From positions 4,162,501 to 4,226,500 of the forward strand of contig SMSO01000034.1 in NCBI GenBank assembly GCA_004764695.1: a stretch of 64,000 nucleotides of DNA, written 5' to 3'. The notes beneath the pieces were generated by a model. The model had not been told where the DNA came from and searched no databases. It saw only the letters and a program-made list of their open reading frames with translations. Shown here piece after piece: positions 43,635-53,072 of the stretch; the stretch's first letter is position 1; each line of letters opens with the position of its first letter. The DNA comes from Schizochytrium sp. TIO01. Its lineage: Eukaryota; Sar; Bigyra; Thraustochytrida; Thraustochytriidae. A program made the translations under genes and the position numbers.

Positions 43635-44810
43635 ACCTACCCACTTTGCACAGACCGAAGCCTTAATCTTTGATGACCCATCGTAGGGATTACGGCTCCT
43701 AGGTTCGGTATCACTGCGAGCTTTTCTACATCTCCTTAAAGTAATATGCACCTAGGTACCTGCTAGTGCTGTAGTAACGAAGAGAATGTAGGACCTTAAC
43801 ACATTTCGTTTGTATCGATTGCATTGGTCTCAGTGGAATGATTCCACCCCATCAAAAGTGCACGAGGGAGCTCAGAAATGTCAAAATTTGGGCCAAGCCA
43901 TATCCAAAGCAGAGCGCCTATGAGACAAGCTATGGCGTCTTGAGATCTTCGCGGAGAATATCTGGTTCCTGTCCGAAGCGAACCCTGCTGCAATCTGAAG
44001 CTTACTTACATCCCGGCCGTAGCACCCTTACTCCATGACTTAATAAGTAACAACCAAGGGCACCTCGAACACCTTGTATCTCCGGTATATAACCGACGAG
44101 AACCCGATTCTAGAACAGAACGAATGGAACGGTGCTGGACTTGTAAAGTCTAAGTTGGGTGGCAATCCGAATGTACGAATGGATGAATGAGTTTAATGTA
44201 ACAGGTACCCAATTTCAGGCCGAAGCGAATGCCGATGATGCCAGGATTGCGGAGTGAAATCTGCCAGTGAAGCCATTCAGGCTGAGGCTGCGCGATTCGA
44301 CGAGCTGCAATCAGCGAGGAGTGGCGCTGAAGCAACGCGTATGCCACGAGTGAACACATTCCTGTGGTGCATACAGTAAGTAATATGCATTCGCTTTCGC
44401 TTCAAAGTTGCAAACCGGAGATTTCATGATTTATGTGTCACTTGTCACTGGTTTCCTGGACAACGGTGCTTCATACAAGAAGGGATCAGGCGAGTGCATA
44501 GCGAAGGCGGATTGCGACTAGTTCATAGATCTGATGACATTATCTGATGAAAGCATCGCTCGCGTTGCGCCCTTTAACATTCATGCACGCAACATCTGAG
44601 TGCGGCTTTTGGAGAAATCGGGCTGCCAGTGCGATTAAAAGCAAAAGTCCGCGAGATCCGACAGAACATCCAAGCTTGACGTTGATAAGTAGCTCGAACG
44701 AGGGAGCAACACCTACCTGGTGGTGAGCGCAGATACCGCCTGATATTTCAACCTGCAGGAGGGAATGGCAAATCGCCTGAAGAAATAAATACCTTGGGGT
44801 TTACAAAGCT

Positions 44811-44839
44811 GTTTGTTTGTTTGTTTGTTTGTTTGTTTG
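44811..44839. repeat. (GTTT)n microsatellite
   Basis: Seven GTTT units occur in the galactokinase upstream region. Confidence 0.9.
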
Positions 44840-45760
44840 CCTTATTGAAAAATGTTCTTGTGATTTGTACCCTTGATTGTTATTCTTCTACAAAATCGCG
44901 ATGGATTCTTTAAACCTTGAAAACATTAAGGAATCCAGCGCTTTGCGACACGAGCTGAGGCTTCAGGGGTCGTGGTGCCGTCTGCCAGCCGAGGCATTCA
45001 ATGGGGGGAGCATTCCCTATTTCTGTCGTGGTGTTAAAAGCTCCTCAAGTGTTGAAGTCGAAAGCTTCATGGCTGTGATTTTTGTTTTTGTTTTTTTGTT
45101 CTGATTTCTACAAAAGTTATTATTTTATCATAAATTCTTACCCAGAAGAGATTAGAGAATTGATTGTACGCGCTGAGACGAATCTCCCGTGGTGGTTCTT
45201 TCTGCATCGAATTGAGATTGTTCTGACGGCATCTTTTCCTTCACGAGAAACACCCGCATGGCGAGGTCCGTGTAGCACAACGATTCCTCTACCGGATGAT
45301 GGGTTTTGCTCTCTTCAACCCATTTGTCAATTTCTTTATTAGTCTATTCTGCTAAGCCCTGTAGTTGATCGTAGGGGTTAATAGATAGATATTAATTAAT
45401 ATGTTGGCTTTCAATTTAGTTTATTGATTTACATTGATAATGAATACGCTAAACATTAGGAGTCCAGTAGATTTTGAAATCGCCTTTTTGCTTCAAAGGA
45501 AATGTCAAAGTTGTCGATCTTTTTTCTCTTTCTTGCGGACAGAGACAGCAAATCCGGATTGTGGATGGATACCTTGCCACGCCTCCGGCATCCCAGAGCA
45601 CAAGCACCCTGAGCCTGTGACGCGGTTGCACTAAGCAAGTGACATACTGAGACGAAGCAAACAAGCGCTAGTTATCGATTGAACGAGTCGTTGAGTCGCA
45701 AGACTTGCTTGAACTAGGAAAGCTAATTTAATTAGAGGAGTTATAAGGCCAAGAGTTAAG

Positions 45761-47056
45761 ATGGCAGCCAACATTGAAATGGATGCTCGCAAGCTTTTCG
45801 CTGTGAAGTACGATGGTGTAGACCCGAATGGCGAGGCACCTCCTGCTGGAGATCTCAATGGCGCAGTTTGTGTGGCCGCCCCTGGACGTGTGAACCTCAT
45901 TGGTGAGCACACGGACTACAATGATGGATTTGTGATGCCTTTGGCCCTCAAAATGGCTACCATTTGCGTAGCTCGCAAGCGTGCTGATAAGTCTAACAAG
46001 TGCAGAATTGTCTCCACGTTTAACCCTGATAATGTGGTAGAGTTCACGCTCGACGAGACTACGGACAGTCTTGTACCCGGTGCTGATAAGTCATGGGCCA
46101 AGTATGTTAAGGGTGTCGTGAAGGGCTACATGGGAGAACTCTCTAAGGCTGCGGGCACCAGCGATGGCACTGCAATTGGTTTTGATGCAGCATTTGCTAG
46201 TGACGTCCCCATCGGATCTGGCCTGAGTAGCTCTGCCTCTCTGGAAGTCTGCACTGCCATCATGCTGGAGCAGGTGTTCGGTGTCTCGAGCGTGTCACCT
46301 GTTGATCGTGCACTCCGCTGCGTGGAGGCAGAGCACACCTTTGCCTTTATGCCATGCGGAATTATGGACCAGTTCATCTCTTCCTGTGCAGTCAAGGGCT
46401 CCGCTCTTTTGATCGACTGTCGTTCGCACGAGACCACCAAGGTTAACCTTGATGACCCCGACCTTGTAATTGTTGTGGCCAATTCCAACGTGAAGCATGA
46501 ACTTACTGGAAGTGAATACCCTGATCGCGTGAAGCAGTGCAAGGCTGCAGTCGAAGTGGTCGCTGAGCATTTCAAGTCGGATGGCAAGTCTCGCACCCAC
46601 CTTCGTGATATCAAGCTTGAGGAACTCGAGCAAGTCAAGGATAAACTTGATGCGGTTACCTTCAAGCGTGCTCTTCACGGCATCACTGAGGACAAGCGCA
46701 CTCTCGAAGCTGCAAAGGCTGCCGAGGCAAAGGACTATGATCGTTTTGGCAAGCTTATGGTTGAGTCGCACAACTCTCTGCGCGACAACTATCAAGTTAG
46801 TGTTCCTGAAATCGACTTTCTCGTTGAGCATGGCATTAAGCAGGACGGTGTTTTTGGCTCTCGCATTACTGGTGGAGGATTTGGTGGTTGCACTGTCTCT
46901 CTTGTCAAGCACGACCAAGCTCAGGCTGTCATGGACGAACTCACCCGCGCTTACAAGGAGAAATACAACAATGATTGCACCTGCTTCGCTACTAAGTTCG
47001 AGGACGGCGCTCGGCTCCTTTGGGACCATTCCCAGAAGTCCTCCCTTTCTGCTTAG
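45761..47056 (+). CDS. GALK1: Galactokinase
   Basis: This 431-residue cytosolic GHMP kinase (human GALK1 392) phosphorylates alpha-D-galactose to galactose-1-phosphate with ATP, the first committed step of the Leloir pathway. The galactose signature GRVNLIGEHTDYNDG (42-56) includes R43, E49, H50 and D52, which match human R37, E43, H44 and D46. VPIGSGLSSSASLE (149-162) is the phosphate-binding GHMP motif. D203 in PCGIMDQF corresponds to the catalytic base D186. GSRITGGGFGGC near the end is the third GHMP motif. The ATG at 45761 has A at -3 and G at +4. The gene is intron-free and converges with the WW-domain gene 588 bp downstream. N-acetylgalactosamine kinase is a possible alternative in this family, but the tight match to the galactokinase signature favours galactose. 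Confidence 0.96.
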   Translation: MAANIEMDARKLFAVKYDGVDPNGEAPPAGDLNGAVCVAAPGRVNLIGEHTDYNDGFVMPLALKMATICVARKRADKSNKCRIVSTFNPDNVVEFTLDETTDSLVPGADKSWAKYVKGVVKGYMGELSKAAGTSDGTAIGFDAAFASDVPIGSGLSSSASLEVCTAIMLEQVFGVSSVSPVDRALRCVEAEHTFAFMPCGIMDQFISSCAVKGSALLIDCRSHETTKVNLDDPDLVIVVANSNVKHELTGSEYPDRVKQCKAAVEVVAEHFKSDGKSRTHLRDIKLEELEQVKDKLDAVTFKRALHGITEDKRTLEAAKAAEAKDYDRFGKLMVESHNSLRDNYQVSVPEIDFLVEHGIKQDGVFGSRITGGGFGGCTVSLVKHDQAQAVMDELTRAYKEKYNNDCTCFATKFEDGARLLWDHSQKSSLSA

Positions 47057-47643
47057 ATGATTCCCCTTAGCAACTTGGTTGAGTCTGTGCAGAATTTTGA
47101 GGGAGGACAGCCTCTATGGGCGCGCAGGGTTGTATTTGTCGTCCTGCGTATAATCTTTATCCTCAACTTGCTGTAGAACCTGAGTTTTCAGTTTCACATA
47201 ATATGTTTAGAGGCACTCGTGTCTATGCTGTGTCTCTGAAGTTCTCATTCTGATTTTGGTATGTTCTATACAAACAAACATAAAACCCGCCAAGTAGTAA
47301 GCTTGGTGAAAAGGTACCAAAGATCATTTCATTTGCCCCCCCCCAAAAAAACAAAAACAAAACAAAAAAACAAAAAACATGGCATGAATGGCAAAAGAAC
47401 CAGCACGCCTCACCACTCAACGTAGAATACATTTCATTTCCATAATATGCTTATTCAAAATTTGAAACAAATCAGAAATTATATTTACTTTTTTTTCTTT
47501 GCTGATTTTCAACCTGATAAACTACCCAGGCTGTTTATTCTTGCTTGTATTTTTTCAAATTCACAGACAAATCAAGATGGAAACAACAAGGCAAAGGACT
47601 TTGATATTTTAATGTAGGTGTTTTACTGTCATCAACAATATGA
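47057..47643. other. Convergent 3' spacer with C/A homopolymers
   Basis: A 587-bp spacer lies between the convergent galactokinase and WW-scaffold genes. It has a C10 run (47335-47344) followed by A-rich CAAAAA iterations. No gene is seen. Confidence 0.65.
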
Positions 47644-50600
47644 TTAGATCTCGTCAGCCTGCAGAAGCTTTTTCTGAGAGTGGATCTCGAGCTGACGCAA
47701 TAGCTTATGGATTCTTTGTCCTGTGTACGAAAGACTCTCTTCCTCGTTGCGCGGAAGGACCTCTGTCGGAGTCTTGGAACGCTCGTTTACCTTTGCCACA
47801 AGCAGCCATAAGCCTTCTTGCGTGTCGGAATGAGCTCCCTGAGACCGTGCAAGATTCAAAAGGCTGCGCACACATGGCAGAGATTCCACCCTGCATGCCC
47901 AATGTAATGCAGTATCTCCAGCTGAATCTTGTGCATAAAGCGATGCTCCCTGTTCAACTAATGCTTCAATAATATCACTTCGACCTGCCCTTGCTGCAAC
48001 ATGTACAGGCCTGGTCAGGTCAAGTGAGTTCTGTGTAGCATTCGGATTAGCCCCTTCGGATAGCAAAAATTTTACAATATCAAGCCTTGAGTACCAGCAA
48101 GCGACATGAAGTAACAGACGACCAGAATCTGGATCTGGCTGGTCAATATTAAACGATCGTCTCTCTTGATTAATTCGACGAAGTTTTTCCTCTTCAAGAG
48201 CCTTGCAAAAGTCATCAAGGCTACTATTTGTGGCCATGCAGGCTCTCCAAGGAGACGAGTACCCGTCAATATGTACTAAAAGTCTCTTGCGAATAGGCTT
48301 CTTAGCCACAGCAATAGCACCTTTTTTATGTTTCATTTTCATTGAGTCTTCAATACGTGATTTTCTGGCTGGGTGTTCTGCTTCTTCGGTAGCGCGACGC
48401 TGGCGAATGCCAAGAGTCCAAGCATTTCGACACATGTCTAAAAAGGCCTTTCGACACGCCAGCTCGTACTTCAAGCTATTTTTTGCGCTTTGGGTCGCTC
48501 TTTGATTTGCCTCCTCCGCCATCATTGCCCGTTGCTCTTTTTCTTCACGAGCATGATCACTCATCTTGCGAGCAAATGTTTCAAACTCTTGAACCTTTTG
48601 CCAAGTATCGACAGTCGCAAACATTGCCATTTCATACGTTGGCCACCATGGTGATTGGCCCTCAATACGGTCTACAACAAATCCTAATTCTGAGCGAAAA
48701 CTTCCTCCGTTATCCTGGGCAGCTTGCATGGTTCGCGCAAAAGCTTTTTCATAGTCTGCTTCCTCAATCTTCAAGATTTGTTTCACATAATATCGTGAGC
48801 GATATGCTACACGAGAGATTAATTTACTCTGCATTGCTTGCCATCGAGCTTCGAGAGATGCCTCTGAAACTGAGCTACGGTGCGAAAACACTTGCACATG
48901 TTTGATACGGATTCGGGCTAGTTCAAGTTCTGCATCTAAGCTCTGCTGAAGCCTCAATACTTTTCGAGAAGTGGTTATGTTTGCGCTTTCAAGCTTTTCA
49001 ACAATTGTCCGAAAGGAATTCGTGCCTTTTTCTAACAAAAGACAATGAAGACCAAATGTTGCCTTCGCAGCTAGCATTTGCTGTGCTTCACAGAACACTA
49101 CAGCTTTCAAAGCCTTAGAAACTGCTTCGAGCTTTTCTGGTCCATTTTTAGTTTTTGATAGTTCTTCAATTGCTTGAGTGGCTTCCTCTGCAGCAAGCTC
49201 TGCCACACGGACTGATTGCTTTAAACTTTTTGCTTTGCGCCCTTCAAGTTCCACTCCAGCCTTACGGGCAAGCTCTGTCAGAGTCATTAAGCGAGTAAAC
49301 CTTTTCGTGTTGAGAACTGATGAGACTTCAATTAGTCTCATTCGTTCTTTAACTTCGTTAGATACGCCTTCGAAATGTTCTGGTTGGTCGTCCTCGTCCT
49401 CAGCCTCAGATATATGGCCGCTACTTGCGGTAGTAAGTATAGAACATTCTGTCCTTTCGGTTTCAAAGTGAGATTTATTTGGCGCTGGACTGGATTTGGA
49501 TCGCGGGGTAGAAGTCCCACTTTGAGGTAATGTGGAAGGTTCTGATTTTATGTGTAAAGCTATGGTGTCTTTATTTTGTAAAACCGAGGTTTGCATATTA
49601 AGGCCATCTGGATCATCTTTTAAATGAGAAACAGGAGAGAGGCGTGCTAACTTCGTGTCCTCAGTACGTCCACTTTGGAAACCGTTTTCTTTAGTTGCAC
49701 TGAGTGCATCTTTGGCAACGCTACTTTCAACGCCATTTTGTTCAAAGTTCCCCTTTTCATTATCAGTGACGGCAACAATATCACTTTCATGTGATGATCC
49801 TCCAACGACATTAAGTGCTTTCGCATCATACGTATTTTTTAGGCTTGGTATGTGATCTTGAGAAGCCTTGCTGTCAACTGACGCTGGTTCATCTAGCGAA
49901 CTCTCGTTTAACTCATTTTGTTGATTGGTCTCACTACCTTCTTTGGATTCGACTTTCGAAGCCTTTCCATTAGTGTACACCCGCTCTTTTTCTTCTAACG
50001 TAGCCAGTTCTTGTGCTTTCTCGGAAATTGTTTCATTTTCTGGTTCCAACTCGTTCTTTTGCGATTGATTTGCATCTTCTAAAGTTGCCTGGGACTTATC
50101 GTTCAAAGTTACTCCTGAAAGTTTTCTTGACGAGTTTCTAGATGGTGGATCCCATGATACTTCCAAAGTTTTGGTATTGAAGAAATAAGGCTGACCGGTC
50201 AAATTGTCCAACACCTCTACCCATAATCTATCAGAGTTCCCTTGATGCCGAATCGCTCTGTATTGACGAACTCTTGTTCGCGCAATTCTGGCCCGGAATT
50301 GAATCTGGATTCTCATCACAGCAATCAGTTCATCAGAAAGACGATGATCAAAACCTTTTGCAACCGTACCAATTTCTTCTTTGGGCTCATCTTGAGGCAC
50401 TGCCCAGCTTGAAACATGTGTTTTCTGGTTGTAAAAATAAGATCGCCGTGTAGCTGGATCGTATAGCTCTACCCATGTCCATTTCCGAGACTCTCTTGGT
50501 TCGCTATTCGCTGAGGCTGTCATGCTACTTTTTGCAGTCTTCCCTGTAGATAAACTCCGTAAGCTTCCAAGTTGATCACTTTCTCTAACCTTATTCAAGT

Positions 50601-51951
50601 CTTTCGTATTAGTGGCTTGGTCGGATGCATCTTCCTTTCCTGCAGATCTGGGGCTGATATTTTGGTCTTCTTTTGTTAAATCTTTTTCTTCGTCCTTCAT
50701 TGTTTCAATAGAAGAGGGCAAAGGATCTGCCTGCCTGTCTTCCCTTTCATCAGGGGACCTTGCATTAAGAAAAGTGGGAGAGTCATCTTCAGTCGACTCC
50801 TCCTGTGTTGTCTCAAGTGTGGTTTCTTTATTAGCACCTGATTCTTTGTTAACTTCTTGGAACTCCTTTGGTTGCTCCCAACACACTTCTTGCGTTTCAG
50901 AGTTATAGTAGTAGTCGTATCCAGATTGCGGGTCATTTAAACGCTGCCACGGAGAATCTAAGTTTTGGGATAGACCAGATCTCTTAGTTTTACCTCGTTG
51001 CTTGCGCACTTCTCGTCGCGCCACCTTGCCTCGCCATGTGTTTTGCACAAGCACAGCTGCACGCACCTCGGGGCTGATAAGTTTGTCACCAATACTTCGA
51101 AGGTCAAATTTGGTAAATGTTTTGGGTTTTTCCCAAGTGGATTCTTGTGTTCTCACATTATAATAATAATAGTTGCCAGAACTTGGGTCTAAAAGCTCCA
51201 TCCATTCATTGCCTATATTGTTTATGCCAATGTCTTCCGTCCCAGGCTCTGATACAGCGTTTTGGGTGGTATCCAAGAGATTACTGTTCTCTTTAACTCT
51301 TTTCACTCCATCTTCATTAGGCTGTGTATCAGTTTTGGTTGAGTCCTCAAGCTTACCCTTCCTATCTTTCTCATTTCCATTCTCCTTGTCCTCATTGCCT
51401 TTCTTATCATCGCTGTCACTTGCTAATTCATCGCATCCAGCATGGGACGAGGTAGCAGTTGGTTCATGTACCGATGCTAGACTCTCACCGAGAGGCAATG
51501 TCCATGAAACTTCCTGTGTTTCTTGGTTGTAAAAATAATCCGCCCCTGTTGCTGGATCGTTGAAAACAAGCCAAGCTCCATCTTTGGATCCCTTATTTGT
51601 AGACTGCGAAACAGCATTTTTTGCACGTGCTGCCCGAACAGCCCGCCGAGCTTGTTTTCGACGATAAGTACTTTGAATTCGAAGAACTGCTCGAAGCTCG
51701 GGTGGGTACGATTTGAAGTTGCTTGCAAGAAGACCTATGACGCTTGCTCTCCCTACGTTCTTGGCGGCATCTTTTGCTTCTTCATCGCTGTCATCTTCAG
51801 CCTCATTCGATGACGTAGCTCTGCGAAAAATCTCTGGCAACTCAAACTGAGACACATGAGTTACCGAATTATAGTAGTAGTATGCCGACGAGATCGGATC
51901 CCAGACTTGACACCACGCCTCAGCCTCTTGTTGTTCTGCAGGGTCTACCAT
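47644..51951 (-). CDS. Multi-WW / IQ / ankyrin scaffold protein
   Basis: This uninterrupted 1435-residue frame starts at ATG 51951. Six WW domains lie at about residues 12-41, 125-154, 248-277, 333-362, 491-520 and 575-603. Each has the first Trp, the Y-Y/F-Y/F-N core and, except in WW1, the second Trp (in WW1 it is replaced by Phe: HVSQFELP), followed by the Pro. IQ motifs, probable calmodulin or light-chain sites, lie at about 87-106 (RIQSTYRRKQARR), 297-316 (LVQNTWRGKVARR) and 543-562 (RIQIQFRARIART). They alternate with the WW domains. Acidic and Ser-rich linkers follow to ~residue 860, then a long helical region with coiled-coil character. Ankyrin repeats occupy about 1273-1370 (LLLHVACWYSRLDIVKFLLSEG; DTALHWACR). 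WW domains bind proline-rich ligands, so this should be a calcium/calmodulin-responsive scaffold. It diverges from the dynein gene across a 1.1 kb spacer. Not a named family to my knowledge. Confidence 0.93.
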   Translation of the reverse strand: MVDPAEQQEAEAWCQVWDPISSAYYYYNSVTHVSQFELPEIFRRATSSNEAEDDSDEEAKDAAKNVGRASVIGLLASNFKSYPPELRAVLRIQSTYRRKQARRAVRAARAKNAVSQSTNKGSKDGAWLVFNDPATGADYFYNQETQEVSWTLPLGESLASVHEPTATSSHAGCDELASDSDDKKGNEDKENGNEKDRKGKLEDSTKTDTQPNEDGVKRVKENSNLLDTTQNAVSEPGTEDIGINNIGNEWMELLDPSSGNYYYYNVRTQESTWEKPKTFTKFDLRSIGDKLISPEVRAAVLVQNTWRGKVARREVRKQRGKTKRSGLSQNLDSPWQRLNDPQSGYDYYYNSETQEVCWEQPKEFQEVNKESGANKETTLETTQEESTEDDSPTFLNARSPDEREDRQADPLPSSIETMKDEEKDLTKEDQNISPRSAGKEDASDQATNTKDLNKVRESDQLGSLRSLSTGKTAKSSMTASANSEPRESRKWTWVELYDPATRRSYFYNQKTHVSSWAVPQDEPKEEIGTVAKGFDHRLSDELIAVMRIQIQFRARIARTRVRQYRAIRHQGNSDRLWVEVLDNLTGQPYFFNTKTLEVSWDPPSRNSSRKLSGVTLNDKSQATLEDANQSQKNELEPENETISEKAQELATLEEKERVYTNGKASKVESKEGSETNQQNELNESSLDEPASVDSKASQDHIPSLKNTYDAKALNVVGGSSHESDIVAVTDNEKGNFEQNGVESSVAKDALSATKENGFQSGRTEDTKLARLSPVSHLKDDPDGLNMQTSVLQNKDTIALHIKSEPSTLPQSGTSTPRSKSSPAPNKSHFETERTECSILTTASSGHISEAEDEDDQPEHFEGVSNEVKERMRLIEVSSVLNTKRFTRLMTLTELARKAGVELEGRKAKSLKQSVRVAELAAEEATQAIEELSKTKNGPEKLEAVSKALKAVVFCEAQQMLAAKATFGLHCLLLEKGTNSFRTIVEKLESANITTSRKVLRLQQSLDAELELARIRIKHVQVFSHRSSVSEASLEARWQAMQSKLISRVAYRSRYYVKQILKIEEADYEKAFARTMQAAQDNGGSFRSELGFVVDRIEGQSPWWPTYEMAMFATVDTWQKVQEFETFARKMSDHAREEKEQRAMMAEEANQRATQSAKNSLKYELACRKAFLDMCRNAWTLGIRQRRATEEAEHPARKSRIEDSMKMKHKKGAIAVAKKPIRKRLLVHIDGYSSPWRACMATNSSLDDFCKALEEEKLRRINQERRSFNIDQPDPDSGRLLLHVACWYSRLDIVKFLLSEGANPNATQNSLDLTRPVHVAARAGRSDIIEALVEQGASLYAQDSAGDTALHWACRVESLPCVRSLLNLARSQGAHSDTQEGLWLLVAKVNERSKTPTEVLPRNEEESLSYTGQRIHKLLRQLEIHSQKKLLQADEI

Positions 51952-53072
51952 TGGCTCTAGGATCTCGCGGCTACCGAGGGCTCTTGCACACGCTATTGCT
52001 CATGCCGCTCCGGTCTAGTTCTGGAGATCACTGCCACAGACACGTCAATACCGCTCGTTTCCTTGCCAAGGAAGATGTCGTTACCTTAATACGAGGTGTA
52101 AAATTCCTTGAGAATAAAAGCAATGTCCAGCTTCAAATGGCGGTGATTTACCTTTTTGTACAATTATTGTTGTGGAACATTTAACTTCTCAATAGCAAAA
52201 GATACCTATTCAGAAACAAGTTGGAAAATAGGACCAATCCGAAGAAATTGCATACAACGCATAGTGTTTGAAAGTATACACCTGCTTTACCGTCGATTTA
52301 CATGGTAGCGAGGGATACCCAAGCACAATTTTAGCCAGGTCTCTTGAATTTTGACTTGAACTTTTTACATATAACGTCTTCAACGGACACTTTTTAAAAC
52401 ATTAAAATCTTAATTTTTTAAAATAGATAAGAAGTATAAGAAAACGAAAAGTTATTTACTGTAACCACTCAGGATAACTTTTGAGTATATTTTCTCTTTC
52501 TTATCACGAATTAGAAACTTTCCAAAACCACTAAGATGCTTATTTTCATGACACAGCAGTTCACCAAGTCCAGATTCCCAATGTAGGCTATCTATAATTC
52601 CTTTTCTCTTTTTTTCTTTCTTCTTTGTTGTGCTCTTTCATCAAGAGGAAATACTAAGACCCCCTATCTTAACCTCTAACCTAATAATGATTCCCCGATT
52701 CTCCCGATTCTCCCGATTAGCATTGTTTCTTTTATCTTATCTTGTCTTTTGTCACATTGTAAGTAGGTCCAACGGCTTTATCATAGCGTCTAGTAGATGT
52801 AAAGAGAGATAAACCAGAAAAAGGTTCTTATATTTATGAGATGCGAGAGAAAAGGTGCTTGTTTAATTTGCAAGTTGCCTTGTTGAAAGGGTTGAAAGTT
52901 CACACACGCAAATTCCGTCTTGGCTTTGGCTGGAGCTAAATTTGTGGCTGGTTGCGGACTGTTTGCAGCGTTGCGAGCTGCGAACAGATCGCAACATAGT
53001 GTCGTTCGGGCATTTTGACAGCTCGTGAACGGGTACACTACCTCGCTAGCTTGCAAAGTTCGACTAGCGATT
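51952..53072. other. Divergent promoter spacer between WW scaffold and dynein
   Basis: This 1.1 kb stretch must contain both promoters. It is AT-rich in the middle and has a short CCCGATTCT tandem at about 52694-52718. Upstream of the dynein ATG (53073) an in-frame TGA at about 53019 limits how far the coding region can extend. I do not recognise a specific factor site. Confidence 0.6.

Larger units (their letters stand above)
42432..45760. other. Gene-poor gap between the helical-protein gene and galactokinase
   Basis: This 3.3 kb stretch has mixed composition. It contains a CTACCTAGGTAG palindrome (43623-43634), an AGGTACCT palindrome (43754-43761), a (GTTT)n microsatellite (44811-44839) and the promoter sides of the two divergent flanking genes. 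Frames of up to 105 codons (for example minus 43283-43600) show no domain. No RNA gene is recognised. Confidence 0.55.

Noticed and set aside
46295-47029. 244-codon minus-strand frame over galactokinase
   Set aside because: Antisense to an unambiguous galactokinase and without family features.
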